Source of the DNA: Candidatus Pelagibacter sp.
GTDB taxonomy: Bacteria; Pseudomonadota; Alphaproteobacteria; Pelagibacterales; Pelagibacteraceae
Assembly: GCA_028103285.1 (NCBI GenBank)
Contig: JAOHNF010000007.1
Location: forward strand, 1 to 29,893
Direction: 5' to 3'
DNA length: 29,893 nucleotides
Part shown: positions 27,251 to 29,893 of the stretch, piece by piece
Numbering within the stretch: position 1 is the stretch's first letter
Layout: each line of letters opens with the position of its first letter
Notes under the pieces: generated by a model
Told to the model about the DNA's origin: nothing
Database searches by the model: none
Seen by the model: the letters and a program-made list of their open reading frames with translations, nothing else
Translations under genes and position numbers: made by a program

Positions 27251-28015
27251 TTAATTTATATTAACTTTATTATCTGACTGAGTAAAAATTTCATAACTAT
27301 CTTCAGTTACACCTATTGTATGTTCAAATTGTGCTGATAAAGATTTATCTCTTGTAACTGCAGTCCAACCATCATTCAAAGTTTTTGTTTCGTAATTTCC
27401 AATATTAATCATTGGTTCGATTGTAAAAATCATTCCTGTTTTAATTTTTTCTCCTGTTCCTTTTTCACCGTAGTGAAGAATATTTGGTTCTTTATGAAAA
27501 GTTTGGCCAATACCATGACCACAAAAATCTTGAACAACTGAAAATCCTTTAGCTTCAACAAAATTTTGAATTGTTGAGCCAATATCACCTATTTGAATTC
27601 CTTCTTTAACAATATTAATTGCTCTCATCATCGATTCATAAGTAGTATTAATTAATTTTTCCGCTTTAATAGATATCTCTCCAACTTTAAACATACGACT
27701 TGTATCACCATGCCATCCATTTTTATAAGCAGTTACATCAACGTTGACTATGTCACCATCTTTTAAAATTTTGTCAGACGGTATTCCATGACAAACGACA
27801 TGATTAGCTGAAGTGCAACAAGATTTAGGAAAACCTCTATAAAACAATGGGGCAGAATAGGCAGCATGATCATTTATAAATTCATAACAGACTTTATCTA
27901 TATCGTTTGTTGATATTCCAGGTTTTACTATTTTAGCAACTTCGTCTAGCGCACGTGATGCTATAGATCCAGCTATTCTACTTTTTTCAAATGATTCTTT
28001 AAAATCGATAGTCAT
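27251..28015 (-). CDS. map: Methionine aminopeptidase, type I
   Basis: Map removes the initiator Met from new proteins. The 254 residues agree with the type I enzyme (264 in E. coli). The metal ligands align with E. coli: D93 and D104 (VNVDVTAYKNGWHGDTSRMF), H167 (FCGHGIGQTFHKEP), E200 (FTIEPMINIG) and E231 (QFEHTIGV). The substrate His is H76 in HVVCHGIPSD. No N-terminal zinc-finger extension is present. It overlaps sfsA by one base and runs into purB. The tight spacing suggests one sfsA-map-purBCSQL transcript. Confidence 0.98.
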   Translation of the reverse strand: MTIDFKESFEKSRIAGSIASRALDEVAKIVKPGISTNDIDKVCYEFINDHAAYSAPLFYRGFPKSCCTSANHVVCHGIPSDKILKDGDIVNVDVTAYKNGWHGDTSRMFKVGEISIKAEKLINTTYESMMRAINIVKEGIQIGDIGSTIQNFVEAKGFSVVQDFCGHGIGQTFHKEPNILHYGEKGTGEKIKTGMIFTIEPMINIGNYETKTLNDGWTAVTRDKSLSAQFEHTIGVTEDSYEIFTQSDNKVNIN

Positions 28016-28713
28016 TATATTTTGAATTTTACTTTATTATTAAGTTTTATTCCTTTTGATGTAAATTTACAATCATAGCAGAGCACATTTAACTTTTTTT
28101 TTAAAGCTTTAGACAAAGAATTGGAATATTCAACGTCTATATCTTTGGCAATTTTAAAAGATTTACAGTCTTCTCTTTGAATTAAATAAAGTATAAAAAT
28201 TTTATATCCCTTTTTGCTAGCATTTATAAGTTCATTAATATGTTTTAATCCTCTAGAAGTAATCGAGTCTGGAAATTCTGCTAAACCCTTGTTTCGGGAT
28301 AATGTTACATTTTTTACTTCTACAAAAGCCTTAAAGTTACTTTTTGTAATTAAAAAATCAAATCTTGTGTTGGAGCCAAATTTAGTTTCTGGTTTTATTC
28401 TTATATATTTATCAAATTCTTTTATAAGATTATTATTTAGAGCATGGAGAACTATCTTATTGGTCAAATGAGTATTAACTCCAACTTTTGATTTATTATT
28501 ATCTTCAATTATTTGAAGAGTATATTTTAGTTTTCTATTAGGATTATCAGTCTTAGTTAACCAAACATTATTGCCTTTTTTTAACAATCCATGCATTGAG
28601 CCAGTATTTGGACAGTGTGCGGTAATTATTTTACCATTAATTTTTATATCAACAAAAAAACGTTTATATCTTTTTATAAACTGACCTGATATTAATTCAT
28701 TTTCAAAATTCAT
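28015..28713 (-). CDS. sfsA: SfsA family protein (sugar fermentation stimulation, nuclease-fold)
   Basis: SfsA proteins are widespread. E. coli SfsA was found through maltose fermentation and binds DNA, and the fold looks like a PD-(D/E)xK nuclease. The exact role is unknown. The 232 residues match the family. I see FIKRYKRFFVDIKINGK at the N-terminus, the AHCPNTGSMHGLL motif, FGSNTRFDFLITKS, AFVEVKNVTLSRN with the E-x-K catalytic-type pair, and SRGLKHINELINASKKGYK. It is the first gene of the leftward run and starts 15 nt from the divergent cinA-like gene. Function beyond the family is not inferable. Confidence 0.93.
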   Translation of the reverse strand: MNFENELISGQFIKRYKRFFVDIKINGKIITAHCPNTGSMHGLLKKGNNVWLTKTDNPNRKLKYTLQIIEDNNKSKVGVNTHLTNKIVLHALNNNLIKEFDKYIRIKPETKFGSNTRFDFLITKSNFKAFVEVKNVTLSRNKGLAEFPDSITSRGLKHINELINASKKGYKIFILYLIQREDCKSFKIAKDIDVEYSNSLSKALKKKLNVLCYDCKFTSKGIKLNNKVKFKI

Positions 28714-28728
28714 TTATTAAATAACTTT

Positions 28729-29487
28729 ATGAAGAAAAAAAATAAAAAAGTAAATGCCGCAATTCTTATAATTGGTAACGAAATTTTATCAGGTAGAACC
28801 CAAGATAGAAATATAGCTTTTATTTCAAATTGGTTAAATACAAAATGTGGAATATCAGTTGAAGAAGTAAGAATTATTCCCGATGTTGAAAAAACAATAA
28901 TTAAAAATGTTTTATTATTAACAAAAAGATTTAATTATATTTTTACAACTGGAGGAATTGGACCGACCCATGATGACATTACAGCTCAATCAATATCAAA
29001 GGCCTTTAAGGTAAAATATGAATTTCATAATGAAGCGTATGAAATTTTAGATAAATATTATGGTAAGAAAAAATTCAATGATGGAAGAAAAAAAATGGCT
29101 AAAATGCCAAGAGGATCAAAGCTAATATATAATCCATCTAGTGCGGCTCCAGGTTTTATTATTAAAAATATATTGTCACTTCCTGGCGTGCCGTCAATCT
29201 TAAGCTCAATGATTGAAAATTGTAAAAGATATTTGGTTAAAGGATTAAAAGTACACAGTAAAACTTTAAATTTATATACTGTGGAAAGTAATATCTCCAA
29301 GAAATTGGAACAAATACAAAAAAAATATAAAAAATTTGTTGATATTGGAAGTTACCCTTTTTTTAGATTAGGAATAATAGGTGTTGCTGTGGTTACTAGA
29401 TCAACTTCATTAAAAAAACTAAAAATTATAAATAAAGAGCTACAAGATTTAGCCAAATTAAAAAAAATTAAAATTTTAAAAATTTAA
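28729..29487 (+). CDS. CinA/MoaB-like domain protein (competence/damage-inducible family)
   Basis: The N-terminal domain of CinA and the molybdopterin-binding MoaB/MogA fold share the motifs seen here: LIIGNEILSGRTQDRN at about 13-28, TGGIGPTHDDITAQ at about 73-86, and PGVPSILSSM around 151-160. The protein has 252 residues. That is too short for full CinA, which adds a PncC amidase domain, so it is a stand-alone MoaB-like domain with an extra C-terminal region. Such short forms are common in alphaproteobacteria and often annotated as molybdopterin-binding or CinA-like. The substrate is unknown, though ADP-ribose pyrophosphatase activity is known for some CinA. It starts 15 nt from divergent sfsA and ends 1 nt before the convergent glycosyltransferase gene. 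Confidence 0.9.
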   Translation: MKKKNKKVNAAILIIGNEILSGRTQDRNIAFISNWLNTKCGISVEEVRIIPDVEKTIIKNVLLLTKRFNYIFTTGGIGPTHDDITAQSISKAFKVKYEFHNEAYEILDKYYGKKKFNDGRKKMAKMPRGSKLIYNPSSAAPGFIIKNILSLPGVPSILSSMIENCKRYLVKGLKVHSKTLNLYTVESNISKKLEQIQKKYKKFVDIGSYPFFRLGIIGVAVVTRSTSLKKLKIINKELQDLAKLKKIKILKI

Positions 29488-29488
29488 A

Positions 29489-29893
29489 TTATATTAAATT
29501 ATAAACATCGTCTACATTTATAGCTTCAATGTCATTTGTATTATAGATTTTTTTACTGTCTAAAATTTTTATATTATTACTTTTCGGAGCAAACTTTTCA
29601 GAGTCGGTGGGACCAAATAAAATTATCATTGGAATATTGGCCAACCCCATCATATGCATAACACCATTATCAATACTGATAGCTTGATCTAATCTTGATG
29701 AAAGGGCAGTTACAAGTGCTGGGCAAGATATATTCGAATTTAATTCTGGAAAAAGTGCGAACGGAACCTGACACTTAACTTTTTCAATAATTTGTTCTTG
29801 GTTTTTTTCAATAAAAAAAACAGGTATTTTTTTTTTAATTAAAACTTTATTAGCTAACGATATAAATTTATAAATAGACCAGCTTTTTTTTCT
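29489..29893 (-). CDS. Glycosyltransferase family 9 (heptosyltransferase-like), C-terminal part only
   Basis: The frame is open to the right edge, giving the last 134 residues of a larger protein. The segment AISIDNGVMHMMGLANIPMI followed by LFGPTDSEKFAPK is the GT9 donor-binding motif (D-x-G-x-x-H, later FGPT). GT9 enzymes of the WaaF/WaaC kind add heptose to lipopolysaccharide core, and RfaF-like members transfer other sugars. A run of ten A (on the - strand) at 29827-29836 encodes Lys-Lys-Lys. The exact sugar cannot be told, and the N-terminal half is out of the window. The gene is convergent with the cinA-like gene. Confidence 0.85.
   Translation of the reverse strand, partial: RKKSWSIYKFISLANKVLIKKKIPVFFIEKNQEQIIEKVKCQVPFALFPELNSNISCPALVTALSSRLDQAISIDNGVMHMMGLANIPMIILFGPTDSEKFAPKSNNIKILDSKKIYNTNDIEAINVDDVYNLI

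Noticed and set aside
29480..29510. Bidirectional terminator between the cinA-like gene and the glycosyltransferase
   Set aside because: The region is all A/T with no G-C-containing stem; the pairing possible there is what any AT-rich stretch would give.
1..29893. CRISPR arrays, insertion sequences, tRNA or rRNA genes
   Set aside because: Nearly the whole window is filled by recognised genes, and the gaps are too short to hold any of these. I saw no spaced direct repeats or transposase motifs.

Overview
The window comes from an AT-rich, very gene-dense bacterium. The single-polarity block rplJ-rplL-rpoB-rpoC-rpsL-rpsG-fusA-rpsJ-S10/spc genes, the split FGAM synthase (purS-purQ-purL), the one-base gene overlaps and the sequence style fit a streamlined alphaproteobacterium. 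A SAR11/Pelagibacterales-like marine cell is my best guess. That is inferred from protein style and gene order, not from a marker comparison. Layout: (1) 1-3962, + strand: 3' part of rplE, then rpsN, rpsH, rplF, rplR, rpsE, rplO and a secY cut off after TM7. (2) 3966-21829, - strand, in the direction of transcription: rplJ, rplL, rpoB, rpoC, rpsL, rpsG, fusA, rpsJ, rplC, rplD, rplW, rplB, rpsS, rplV, rpsC, rplP, rpmC, rpsQ, rplN, rplX. These are the beta, str, S10 and first half of the spc operons joined into one run. (3) 21832-28713, - strand: sfsA, map, purB, purC, purS, purQ, purL, with purL running in frame into the C-terminal three quarters of rplA. (4) 28729-29487, + strand: a CinA/MoaB-like gene. 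(5) 29489-29893, - strand: C-terminal end of a family 9 glycosyltransferase. Two places break normal biology and look like chimeric joins. At about 3947-3966 a truncated secY meets, head to head, the first codons of a second rplE that follows rplX correctly on the - strand, so the rplE-secY block is inverted relative to the genes it should follow. At about 22350 PurL residue 629 passes straight into ribosomal protein L1, which lacks its first 55-60 residues. The intact flanking genes and the short shared sequence at the first join suggest amplification or assembly chimeras (single-cell MDA or metagenome), not a real rearrangement. A third anomaly is an apparent one-base loss in the A-run after the rplR start codon. 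Functionally this is housekeeping: ribosome assembly, core RNA polymerase, EF-G, the Sec channel, IMP synthesis from FGAR to AICAR/IMP, and N-terminal Met removal. The only sizeable non-coding gaps are rplL-rpoB (62 nt, with a hairpin plus T-run that could attenuate) and rpoC-rpsL (150 nt, with a possible promoter and small hairpins). No stretch over 300 bases lacks a gene, and I found no tRNA, rRNA, mobile element or CRISPR array. I see no undescribed biological system here. The points worth checking are the chimeric joins, the rplR frameshift and the compacted regulation of the ribosomal superoperon.
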